Shown here: piece by piece, positions 54,473 to 64,000 of the stretch
Layout: the number at the start of each line of letters is the position of its first letter
How positions within the stretch are numbered: the first letter of the stretch is position 1
From: Drosophila miranda
Lineage: Eukaryota; Arthropoda; Insecta; Diptera; Drosophilidae
Length of the DNA: 64,000 bases
Direction of reading: 5' to 3'
Assembly: GCF_003369915.1 (NCBI RefSeq)
Contig: NC_046675.1
Coordinates: 6,572,001 to 6,636,000 of the forward strand
Notes under the pieces: model-generated
Database searches by the model: none
The model's input: the letters and a program-made list of their open reading frames with translations, nothing else
What the model was told of the DNA's origin: nothing
Translations under genes and position numbers: made by a program

Positions 54473-57400
54473 ATGTCCAGCTCCGGTAGGCATTTCTTTG
54501 AGTACGCCAAACACTTGATAGAGCTCTAACTGCATTACAGGCGCCAATCCCTTCTCCCATTTCGAGGAATCCTTCACACAAGACGGCAACGTCTACAAGT
54601 ATTTTGATCTGCCAAAAATTGACAACAAATATGGTAAACTAGGATCCGTTTCTGATCTCCTTGGATGGCAACAGCATTTCTTAATTTATTCGACAGATTC
54701 ATTGCCCTTCTCCATACGCATTCTGCTGGAGTCTGCGGTGCGGAACTGTGACAACTTCCAGGTGCTGGAAAGGGACGTGAAGAGTATTTTAGACTGGACG
54801 CCTGCCCTGAGGCAGGGGACCAGCGATGTCGAGGTTTCCTTCAAGCCAGCGCGTGTCATACTCCAGGTAGAGAGGATTCAAATGTGTGCACCAGTCAAAT
54901 CTCATACCGTTTGATCTGTTCAGGACTTCACCGGAGTGCCGGCCGTGGTGGACTTTGCAGCAATGCGGGATGCCGTCCTTGACTTGGGCGGCAATCCCGA
55001 GAAGATCAATCCCATCTGCCCCGCCGACCTGGTGGTCGATCATTCCGTTCAGGTTGACTTTGCTCGCGTCTCGGATGCCCTAGCGAAAAACCAATCGCTG
55101 GAGTTCGAGCGCAACAAGGAACGATTCACATTCCTCAAGTGGGGCGCCCGGGCGTTCAACAACATGCTGATTGTGCCCCCGGGCTCCGGCATTGTGCACC
55201 AGGTGAACTTGGAGTACTTGGCCCGCGTTGTCTTTGAGAACGATGCCACGGATGGCTCGAAGATCCTCTATCCCGACAGCGTCGTTGGCACCGACTCCCA
55301 CACGACCATGATCAATGGTCTGGGCGTGCTCGGCTGGGGTGTGGGCGGCATTGAGGCGGAGGCCGTGATGTTGGGACAGTCAATCTCTATGCTACTGCCC
55401 GAAGTCATTGGCTACAAGCTGGTCGGAAAGCTCGGTCCCCTGGCCACCTCAACCGATTTGGTGCTGACCATTACCAAGCATCTGCGTCAGCTGGGCGTCG
55501 TTGGCAAGTTCGTGGAGTTCTATGGTCCCGGTGTGGCTGAGCTGAGCATCGCTGATCGTGCGACCATCAGCAACATGTGCCCCGAGTATGGAGCCACCGT
55601 TGGCTACTTCCCCATCGACGAGAACACGCTCAGCTACATGCGGCAGACGAGTCAGTATTGAAAGCAATCGTATAGAAAGAATGTACATATATTAATCTGA
55701 TATCCACTGCAGATCGATCTGAGAAGAAAATCGATATCATTCGGGAGTATCTGAAGGCCACGCGACAATTGCGAGATTACTCTCTGGAAGATCAGAATCC
55801 CACGTACACAGAGGTAGGTGTCCTTTCTGTTTTGTGCGTTTGTTTGTTTCTGACTAACCCTTAAATGTGTCGCTATCGTTTGCAGACTGTTACCTTGGAT
55901 CTTTCCACAGTGGTCACATCGGTTTCGGGCCCCAAACGGCCGCACGATCGTGTCTCCGTTTCGAGCATGTTTGAGGATTTCAAATCGTGCCTCACCAGTC
56001 CCGTGGGCTTCAAAGGATTCGCTATATCGCCAGATGCTTTGGCCGCTAGCGGAGAGTTCCAATGGGATGATGGGAAAACCTACAAGATACGTCACGGGTC
56101 TGTGGTCATTGCAGCGATTACTTCCTGTACGAACACGTCGAATCCATCCGTGATGCTGGGCGCCGGTCTGCTGGCTAAGAATGCCGTGGAGAAGGGGCTC
56201 AGCATTTTGCCGTACATCAAGACATCGCTGTCGCCGGGATCTGGTGTGGTTACCTATTACCTGAAGGAGTCGGGCGTCATTCCGTACCTGGAGCAGCTGG
56301 GCTTCGACATTGTCGGCTATGGCTGCATGACCTGCATTGGCAACTCGGGACCGCTGGAGGAGAATGTGGTCAACACCATCGAGAAGAACGGTCTCGTTTG
56401 CTGCGGTGTTCTGTCCGGCAATCGGAACTTCGAGGGTCGCATACATCCCAACACGCGGGCCAACTATCTGGCCAGTCCCCTACTGGTGATTGCCTATGCC
56501 ATAGCTGGACGCGTGGACATTGACTTTGAGACGCAGCCACTGGGCGTGGATGGCAGCGGGAAGAGTGTGTTCCTGCGTGACATTTGGCCGACACGCAGCC
56601 AGATTCATGAGGTGGAGCGCAAACACGTCATTCCGGCCATGTTCCAGGAGGTCTACAGTGAGTGTGAGAAATTCAATCAATTATATTCTTTAAACTTCTG
56701 TTTTTTCCAAGGCAAAATCGAACTTGGCTCTGAGGATTGGCAAACCCTTGAGGTCTCCGATAGCAATCTGTATCCCTGGAGCGGAACGTCCACTTATATC
56801 AAACGACCTCCCTTCTTTGAGGGCATGACCCGGCAACTGCCGAAGCTGGGCAGCATTGAGAGAGCGCGCTGCCTGCTCTTCCTGGGCGACTCTGTGACTA
56901 CGGATCACATTTCGCCAGCGGGCTCCATTGCCAGAAATTCGCCGGCTGCGCGCTATTTGGCCGAGCGCAATCTTACACCTCGGGACTTCAATTCATATGG
57001 TTCGCGACGCGGCAACGATGCGGTGATGGCCCGTGGAACCTTCGCCAACATACGCCTGGTGAACAAACTGGCCTCAAAGACCGGGCCGCGAACAGTGCAC
57101 ATACCCAGCCAGCAGGAGATGGATATTTTCGATGCCGCCGATCGATATCGGGACGAGGGAACGCCCTTGGTGTTGGTTGTCGGCAAGGATTACGGCAGTG
57201 GCAGCTCCCGCGACTGGGCCGCAAAAGGCCCTTTTCTCCTGGGCATAAAGGCTGTCATTGCGGAGTCGTACGAGCGTATACATCGTTCGAATTTAGTCGG
57301 CATGGGTATCATTCCCCTGCAGTTCCTGCCGGGCCAAGGCGCCGAGTCCTTGAACCTGACCGGTCGGGAGTTGTATAACATTGCCCTCCCCGAGAGCGAC

Positions 57401-57544
57401 GAATTGAAGCCGGGCCAGAGAGTTCAAGTCGAGGCCGATGGTAATGTTTTCGAGACGACGCTGCGCTTCGATACCGAGGTGGACATTACGTACTACAAGA
57501 ATGGCGGTATTCTAAACTACATGATACGAAAGATGCTGGACTAG
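54473..57544 (+). CDS. Irp-1A: Iron regulatory protein 1A / cytosolic aconitase
   Basis: Seven exons: 54473-54485, 54541-54633, 54697-54866, 54924-55650, 55713-55813, 55886-56657 and 56712-57544; every join is in phase, 902 aa, matching the family. Aconitase domains 1-3 ([24 protein letters not shown]) are followed by the swivel domain 4 ([32 protein letters not shown]). The three [4Fe-4S] cysteines are present at about 449 (SCTNTSNPS) and 518/521 ([10 protein letters not shown]). With the cluster it is a cytosolic aconitase; without it, IRP1 proteins bind iron-responsive elements. Flies have two near-identical paralogues, IRP-1A (94C) and IRP-1B (86B). I chose 1A from its position near Dcr-1, not from diagnostic residues. 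Confidence 0.92.
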
Positions 57545-58150
57545 ATCATATTTGTATCTTTTTTTTTTTTATATTCCAAGTGCATTTCTAACAAAAATAT
57601 TTTTGTACTATGTGACGGGTAATAAAATTTAAAATTGTATATGGGCGCGACTGGGCCTGCCCATCGGTTATGCAGCTGTGAGAAACGAACTAACGCGTCG
57701 GCGGCCAACCGATGTTTTCAGAACAAGAAATCGATACACCATCGAAAATTTTAAAAACTTCAGAAATTTAGTTTTTGTTATATATTGTACCAGTTTAGCT
57801 CAAAATGCCGGAGTGGATCCCCCAGGATATCAGGATACAGTTTCCTGTTTCTCAGTTTTTTACAGAGAGCTAACCATAGACGTACTATGTACATACATAT
57901 ATCGAGATCGGGATCGAGATATGCAGATATACAGAAAAAAAATCCAAAAGATAGTATCCTAATATTAAATTAGCGAAATAGAGTATACAAAAGTTCATAC
58001 AACCGTTTGACAAGCAACAAGTGTTCAAATAACATCAACATGTACGAAATGACGTGACATTCAATACTCACTACGTTACTTTTCATACTAATTTACGTTT
58101 TATGCTTTAACTTCATTTGTTTAAACCTTATTTTAGACACAATCCAAATA
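57545..58150. other. Irp-1A 3' UTR and spacer
   Basis: AATAAA at about 57621 is a likely Irp-1A polyadenylation signal. The rest has no gene. Confidence 0.5.
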
Positions 58151-58540
58151 AGGGAGTCTTTGAAATCAACCAATTTTGTAGAAAATTGATTCATCATTTG
58201 GATAAAATTATGTCTTCAGTACTGATTATCCTAGCTAGCTAGTAATACTAAACCGAATATCAAAATGGAGAAGTATGATATCCGGTCATGGACAGAGAAC
58301 GATTAGCCCATTGTCGACCAGTTGGTATTAAAATACACTCCACGAAAATGATGAATCTTGAAGAATTTTAGCGCTGTTAAGGTGAACGATATCGTAGTCT
58401 TTCTTCAGGCAAAGATGAAGGATAGGGTGGTCCTAAAATATAAATGATTATTATAATTATTCGTATTATTTTGCGCGGTTTAACTCAAGAAGTTATCCTG
58501 TTTAAATAAAGGGGCTTGAGTGGGCTCAGTTCGTTTTTTC
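58150..58540 (+). mobile_element. Second copy of the LINE-associated repeat
   Basis: 58166-58250 matches 24568-24655 (TTGTAGAAAATTGATTCATC, GGATAAAATTATG, AGCTAGTAATA). 58306-58530 matches 25243-25480 (CCATTGTCGACCAG, AATACACTCCACGAAAATG, ATCCTGTTTAAATA). The intervening 585 bases coding for the RNase H domain at 24.6 kb are replaced by about 60 unrelated bases. It is non-coding: an internally deleted or non-autonomous relative of the same element. Confidence 0.65.
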
Positions 58541-59336
58541 ATCGGTATATTTCGGAATTTTTCTGAGGGTTAGACGGTATATTTTTATTGATAAGTCCGC
58601 TGTGACAGACTTTTTCCAGGGATTTCTAATTCGCAGAAACAATAAAAATAAATAAAAATCCGCGCGGTCGTAAACAGTGTGCCATCTTGTAGATGGAATC
58701 GCGTTGGGAATACGTTGAACGCGCCACGACCTATGGAAATATCGCGCTGTCCACACAGCACAACGTCGCGCCTCCGCCTTCGCCCGTGCCGTCGCCACCT
58801 CCGACTCGACTCGACTCTGCCCAGTGCTTGTGCTTGGGGGGACTCTAGCAGCAGAGAGCACACAGGTCCAGTTTTGAACACATAGATATATATTGCAAGT
58901 TGCATACGTCGCGTCGTGTGGATTATGTCATTTATTTATAAAAACACAAAGGTACAAAACCGTTGAATGTTGCACCAAAAAACAGAGAAAACCTGTAAAA
59001 ATGTAGACTGTGTGTCCGTCTCTCTGCGTGTGTGTGCGTGTGTGTGTGAGTGAGTGTGTGCCGCAGATAATGGATGTTTTAGTTGTGGCCGTTTAAATAT
59101 ATACATATGTACATAGATATATAGAGATATATGTACATAGAATAGTCCGTACGCAAAGTATATGCGTCTCAGCACGTCGCCGATTCTGCGAGCCCAAGAC
59201 CGAGCCCGACCCAAAGTGTCCCCTCCCCGGAGTCCCCAGGGGCCAATGCGCGCGAGCAATGCCGCTGCCCCTCCTCCGATCTAGCAACAGCTCAAAGAAT
59301 CCAACAATTTTGGAGTAACTATAAAAATATCAACCA
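58541..59336. other. Upstream region of the transcription-factor-like gene
   Basis: No upstream coding exon is visible. A TG-rich tract at about 59025-59060 and AT-rich stretches near 59100 are typical of a long 5' UTR. Transcription start is not determinable. Confidence 0.4.
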
Positions 59337-62300
59337 ATGGCCACATTCAATGGGAACGCCACCAGCAATGCCGCGGATGTCCTGAGTTCCTCGGTTGCCG
59401 CTGCCACAGCAACAGCCACATTTCTAGTGCCCACCACAACGACCCAAGCAGCAGGAGCCCACATTGGAGTGCCGCCATCGTTGCATCTTGATCAGTTTGG
59501 GGGCTATATGAGCACGGGGGCTGTCACGCCGCTCCATCACCACCAGCAGACCAACTCCTCCTACACCTTTGTGCAGATCAAACGCGAGCCTTGCCAGGTA
59601 TCCGAGATTAGTTCCAACAATTGCCATCAGCAGCAGCAGCAGCATCATCAGAACCACCAGCCGCTAAACCACCACCAACACCACCACCACCACCAGCAGC
59701 AGCAGCAACAGCACCACCACCAGCAGCAGCAGCAGCATCATCATCTTCAATCATCATCTGCATCACTCACAGCCGCTGGTCTGGGCACAGTGTCCTCCTC
59801 CGTAACCGCATCAGCCACCTCCAAGACCATGTCTTCGTCCACACTAACGACTCTCGTTAAGATCGAGGCACCATCCCCCAAAGTGTCCGATCTAGAAAAG
59901 TCAAATGGCAATGGCAGCACAAGTAGGTTTCCCCCTCATCTTCCCCTCCTCCCCCCTGGTCTCCTCTCAACGCCATTATTTTCGTTATTTTTATGCTTAG
60001 GCAATTCCGTGCCCATTGGTATTGCCGTGGCCCGGAAACGGCCGCAGGAAGCCCTGGTGTCGGCACTGACCAACCCGGCAGCGTTACCTCTGCAGCAACC
60101 ACTCAGCAAGGACATGAACTGCTTCGGCATACGCGTCGCTGACTTGAGTAAGTGTTGGACGGGGCCTCATCGGCAGCATCTAATTTAATTTAAGAGCTCC
60201 AGCTTTGTCTGTGTGTGTTGTGTGTGTGTGTGTGAGAGAGCCTCTAATGAGCGCTGGCCAGCCGACCCGTCCCCAGGGGCATCGTTATGATGCTTATAAA
60301 GCGAGCGACCAGGACACGGCCGTCGTTCAATTATCCCGCTAATAAGATTTCAACAAACATTGAAAAATTCCTTCAGTCCGTCCGCCCCCCGCTCCAGTTC
60401 TTGAGTTGAGGGTGTCTCTGTCGCCGTAAACACCCCGTCAGAGTTGAGAGGGCAGAAATCATATGATGTGAGATGATGGCCGCCTGCTGTGTGGCTGTCG
60501 TTGTTGTGACAGCGGCTGACTCGCTGCGACCCACCCCTCACGAATTCTTTAATATTAAAACGTAGATATTGTATATGAAATATATAAGGAAACCGGTGGT
60601 AAATCATACGAACTTCTAAAGCGGAAATAAAACGAAAGTGAAACACACATTTTGCGAATCCAAAGAGAGGTCATCATGGACTTGCGAATGCTCTACGAAG
60701 GCATTGGCATTTGAGAAACGACAATTGAAACAGACTAGCCTTCCAATATCATTCTATTACAGTCGAAATTCCATATAGCGAATCTCAAGGGGCATTTGTT
60801 ATACGGAAAACTCGTAATATAAAGTTCAGTTTTAGGGGATATAGAAAACTTCGTTGTACGGAATAGAGATGTTCTAACTTTATAAATTCTCTTTACATTC
60901 CAATATCATTAAAATATCTCTCAAACAAAACAAAACATGAACGCCATTTTAGGCGCTTAAGCATTTCTTGGGACCAAGTCGTGTCTTGAGCCTCGTTCCA
61001 GCATTCCACTCGTACTTGTGGGTGTCTCTAAAGACTGTGTATTTTGTTATTAGCTTCTGGGCACCGACTCAGCTGCCCAAGGCATAGAGCAAACCGACAA
61101 ACCATAGAGGCGCAACGGAGGCAACATAGGCGAAAAGCACGCAGTTACCTTACATCAGGCAAATCGCCGCCATATAACCAGCTTTTAGGTGCGTCATGCA
61201 ACATCTTGGCCATTGGCATAGTCATTGGTTTAAAGAACCTTCAGCTAAGCTATAGACCAGCGGTGGCCAGGGTACCAGCAGTCCAATAGCAGTACAAATA
61301 GGCCATTTTGTTGCATCATGCACATGCAATGTATGTTTTTTAATGTTTAATGTAATGCTCTTCCTTTAGCAGCAATTGCTTGAGCATCTCGGAGTAGAGG
61401 ATCAACCGAACGCCCATACAGGGGATCCATACAGGGAATCCACGCTCTCTTTGAACGATCCGACTCCCGATAGACAGTCTATATAAAGTATAGAAGAATA
61501 TTTGTACAAAGTTTAGGGCACCAATAGATTCGGTGATGGCTTGTACGCTTCAAAGAAACCCGGTCTCGTGTGTGTGTGCGTGGGCGGAGAAGGGCATCGA
61601 AGCGCGAATCTAAAGACGGATTACTCATAGGCAGTGCTCTCGGGTGGGTGTTTTCCGACAACTTAGCGACGGCTGCTGCGGCCCCGAGAACAAGAAGAAG
61701 AAGTTGGTTGTCGAGGGGAAATGCCACAAGGGATGCTCAAGCTGTGTAGAGTGAACATTGACTGGTTGCTGGCAGGAGCAGGGATCCAGGAATACGACAC
61801 GATGAAAGTGGTTTGGGTAACATGACCATATGGCAATGGTCCCTGGCCGTGGTGCCCTTCCGTACGGATTCTATTTATATCCACTTTTGGTGGGTAGTTT
61901 CCAAGACACAGGCTTACGGGCTGACAGGCTGCCCAAAAGATGGAGTCACTTGTCAAATAATGTAGCAGTAATTGTGTTTTTAAAATGGGATCCGAAGGGG
62001 AATACAGACACAGCCGTGTATCTGTGTGACTGTCATTATTTAGATGGTTTTTAATAGCTCTCTTGTAATGTAATGCAATTAGAGAGCGGCAGGATGTACG
62101 CTTTAATCGAATTGCTTGTGGAATTATTCAGCCACAGGCCATGTGGGGGGTGGGCTCTGGGGGAGGCTGTACTGCATAGTTCAAGGACATTGGAATATTT
62201 TCCGTATACATACGAAACAGGACTGGCTGTTCTTGAAGTCCTGCCGGAGTAGAAAAGATAATTGAATTTTTGGACACGATTTATGTATAATCGAATTTGT

Positions 62301-64000
62301 GTGTGCTTGTGTGTGTGTGTGTTGCAGGTGCCACCAGTTGCGGCAATCTGTACTTTACGGGCAACGGCGACCTGATGACCACCGGCACGGCCACAGCGGA
62401 GGATATGAACCGTACCCCATCGACATTCTGGCAATACCCAAGTGAGTAAAGCACCCATACCCCCACCCAGAGCACACAAATGCCACATATCCTGCCGATA
62501 TCCCCCGTATCGTGTTTCTCTATCTATCTCCTCCTCTATTTGGGTTCTTTTTCTCTTTTCTTTTTTCGTTGCGTTTTTTGTAGATGCATTACCCATTGAA
62601 TCAGTGATTTCCATGTCCCCCGCCACGGTGGGCCTGCAATATACGCGGGAGGCCAACCGCGGACAGGTGGTGCTGCTGCCGGCCGCCCCAGCAGCGCTCG
62701 GTAAGTCCTTGTGCCCCATACAACATACGACATACGACATACGACATTCTGCACTCCACATTGCATGCACGGAATTTCCTAGAATTTCTAGAATTTGATT
62801 TCGAAAACTGTATCGCCAAAAAACCAAACCAAAACAAAACAAAACTAATTCATGCTTTTATAACTACGCTTCTCTCCTCCTCCCCTCCGACGTGTCCTGT
62901 ATCCGAAATTCAAATCCAATTCCAAAAAATGTCTCCATGCACACAGCAGGCATATCAAATTTTCCCCTCTTAACGCCCACAGATCCGTTCCAGCAGGCCG
63001 CGGCGGCTGCGGCTGCCACAGCCTTTGTCTGGCCCTCCTACATACCCCAGGCGACAGCTCCCGGCGGCTCTGCGGCCGCTGCCGCAGCGGCTGCTGCTGC
63101 TGCCGCCCTCCAGCCGCCGCCCAACTTGTTCTTCAATTCGATGGGCATGGGTGGCCACTCGACACTAGGCCCCACGCCGTCGTACGCCTCCACGCTGCAG
63201 CTGTACCTGGCCGCGGCGGCCAATGCGTCGGGCAGCTCGACCCTGTGCCAGCACAGCAGCAATCAACAGACGAGCAGCACCACCACCACCAACTCCACGA
63301 TCAACCTGAGCCTGGCAGCGGCCGTGGCGGCCAGCGCGGGGGTCACGAGCAGCACCAGCAGCCTCAGTTCGAGCAGCTCGCGGTTCCTCAGCCTGGCGGC
63401 TGCGGCTCAGTCGACGCCCATTGGATCGCTGCTGTGGCCGCCGCAGGGCATGAAAGTGGAGGACTATTCGACGCACCCTCCACTGCCGCTGGCCCTGCCG
63501 CCGCTGGTGCCGCTGGAGACGACGACGACGCGCGACAAGGAGCAGGCTCTGAATCTGATGCGTCTGCCCACGCCCCCCACCTCGGCCACCATGGATGGGG
63601 CCACGGCTGCTGCGATGGGAACGGGCCATCCGATGCATCATCAAATGTTTCAGCCGATGGCCGGCCACTCCGCCGCAGCCACGCCGGCGCTGCTGAATCT
63701 GTCCATGCATGGCGCCGCCAGTGAAATGTCTGCTGCCGGCACACCCATGCCTGGTGGTGCATGCGATGAGGCGGCGGCGGCTGCGCTCAACTTTAAGCTG
63801 CACGCGCCCCTGACGCCGCAGACGCCGCCGCGTCTGGCGGAGGTGGCAATGCCACTGTCGCAGGGATCCCTTCTGCCGCAGATGCAGGATGTCAACATCC
63901 AAACGGATACGCCCGTGTGCAGCGAGGATGAGAGCTTGAGCTACCCCTGTCCACCCCTGACCAGGACGGGAGTCAATGAGCCAATGACAGAGGAAGCCCT
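59337..64000 (+). CDS. Large transcription-factor-like protein (5' part)
   Basis: Exons 59337-59922, 60001-60147, 62328-62441, 62584-62700 and 62983 to beyond 64000, all joined in phase 1; about 660 codons so far, still open. Exon 1 is Ser/Thr/Ala-rich, then has a His/Gln tract (about residues 97-138) and possible sumoylation sites (VQIKREP, VKIEAP). Later exons carry compact conserved blocks ([27 protein letters not shown]) and poly-Ala. The last exon has [15 protein letters not shown] and [13 protein letters not shown], phosphorylation-site-like. No DNA-binding domain lies in the window, so transcription factor is inference from composition and KxE motifs. I do not recognise the gene. Intron 1 (78 bp) is a multiple of three without a stop. 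Confidence 0.75.
60148..62327 (+). other. Intron 2 of the transcription-factor-like gene
   Basis: A 2.2-kb intron with a GTAAGT donor and a TG-rich tract ending GTTGCAG. It is the only long intron in this part of the gene, so it is the likeliest place for enhancers or an alternative promoter. No nested gene is evident. Confidence 0.55.

Noticed and set aside
59337-64000. Naming this gene lame duck
   Set aside because: As I recall, lame duck has its zinc fingers within the first 600 residues; about 660 residues here contain none.
1-64000. CRISPR arrays, tRNA or rRNA genes, viral elements
   Set aside because: No evenly spaced repeats, no tRNA A/B-box pair with a plausible fold, and no capsid, envelope or long terminal repeat signal noticed on either strand.

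Overview
The window is nuclear DNA from a Drosophila that is not D. melanogaster itself. The evidence is short 50-80 bp introns with GTRAGT donors, fly core-promoter motifs (TCAGT initiators, DRE, an M1BP-type motif), CAG/CAC-rich coding repeats, and unmistakable orthologues of rumi, HP1c, vreteno, Dicer-1, a TAK1-like kinase and Irp-1A. I recall this gene set lying around cytological region 94 of D. melanogaster 3R (Muller element E). The divergence of the proteins from melanogaster and the local tandem arrays would suit an obscura-group species or a similar one; that last point is inference.

Layout. 1-2.5 kb: three small secreted-protein genes of one family, the first only as its 3' end; they share a C-terminal signature. 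4-12.1 kb: three tandem, intronless neprilysin-like (M13) genes, all lacking the HExxH zinc site. 12.1-19.8 kb: a long non-coding stretch with AT-rich tandem duplications and microsatellites. 19.8-24.4 kb: compact block of rumi, a rumi paralogue without KDEL, a mitochondrial MTG1-type GTPase and (minus strand) HP1c. 24.56-25.5 kb: LINE remnant with an RNase H domain. 25.5-30.0 kb: vreteno (plus) and, convergent, a ZGRF1/DUF2439-domain gene (minus). 30.3-35.66 kb: a nearly complete non-LTR retrotransposon with an 11-bp target duplication and poly(A) tail, sitting between the divergent ZGRF1-like and Dcr-1 genes. 36.6-43.7 kb: Dcr-1 in five exons. 44.5-45.6 kb: TAK1-like kinase. 47.85-50.14 kb: TMEM47-like four-pass membrane protein (minus) with two N-terminal versions. 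50.95-52.1 kb: RNF220-like RING E3. 53.06-53.33 kb: an unrecognised small ORF. 54.5-57.5 kb: Irp-1A. 58.15-58.54 kb: a second copy of the 24.6 kb repeat. 59.3 kb to the end: the 5' part of a long transcription-factor-like gene with His/Gln and Ala runs, still open at the right edge.

How the genes relate. Dcr-1 (miRNA processing), vreteno (piRNA biogenesis) and HP1c (chromatin) lie within 20 kb, and a retrotransposon sits in the promoter interval of one of them. rumi acts in Notch O-glucosylation in the ER. Irp-1A is an aconitase/iron sensor. The left-hand arrays are the fast-evolving part. I found no CRISPR array, tRNA, rRNA or recognisable viral element. All splice sites were read by eye and checked for reading phase only.
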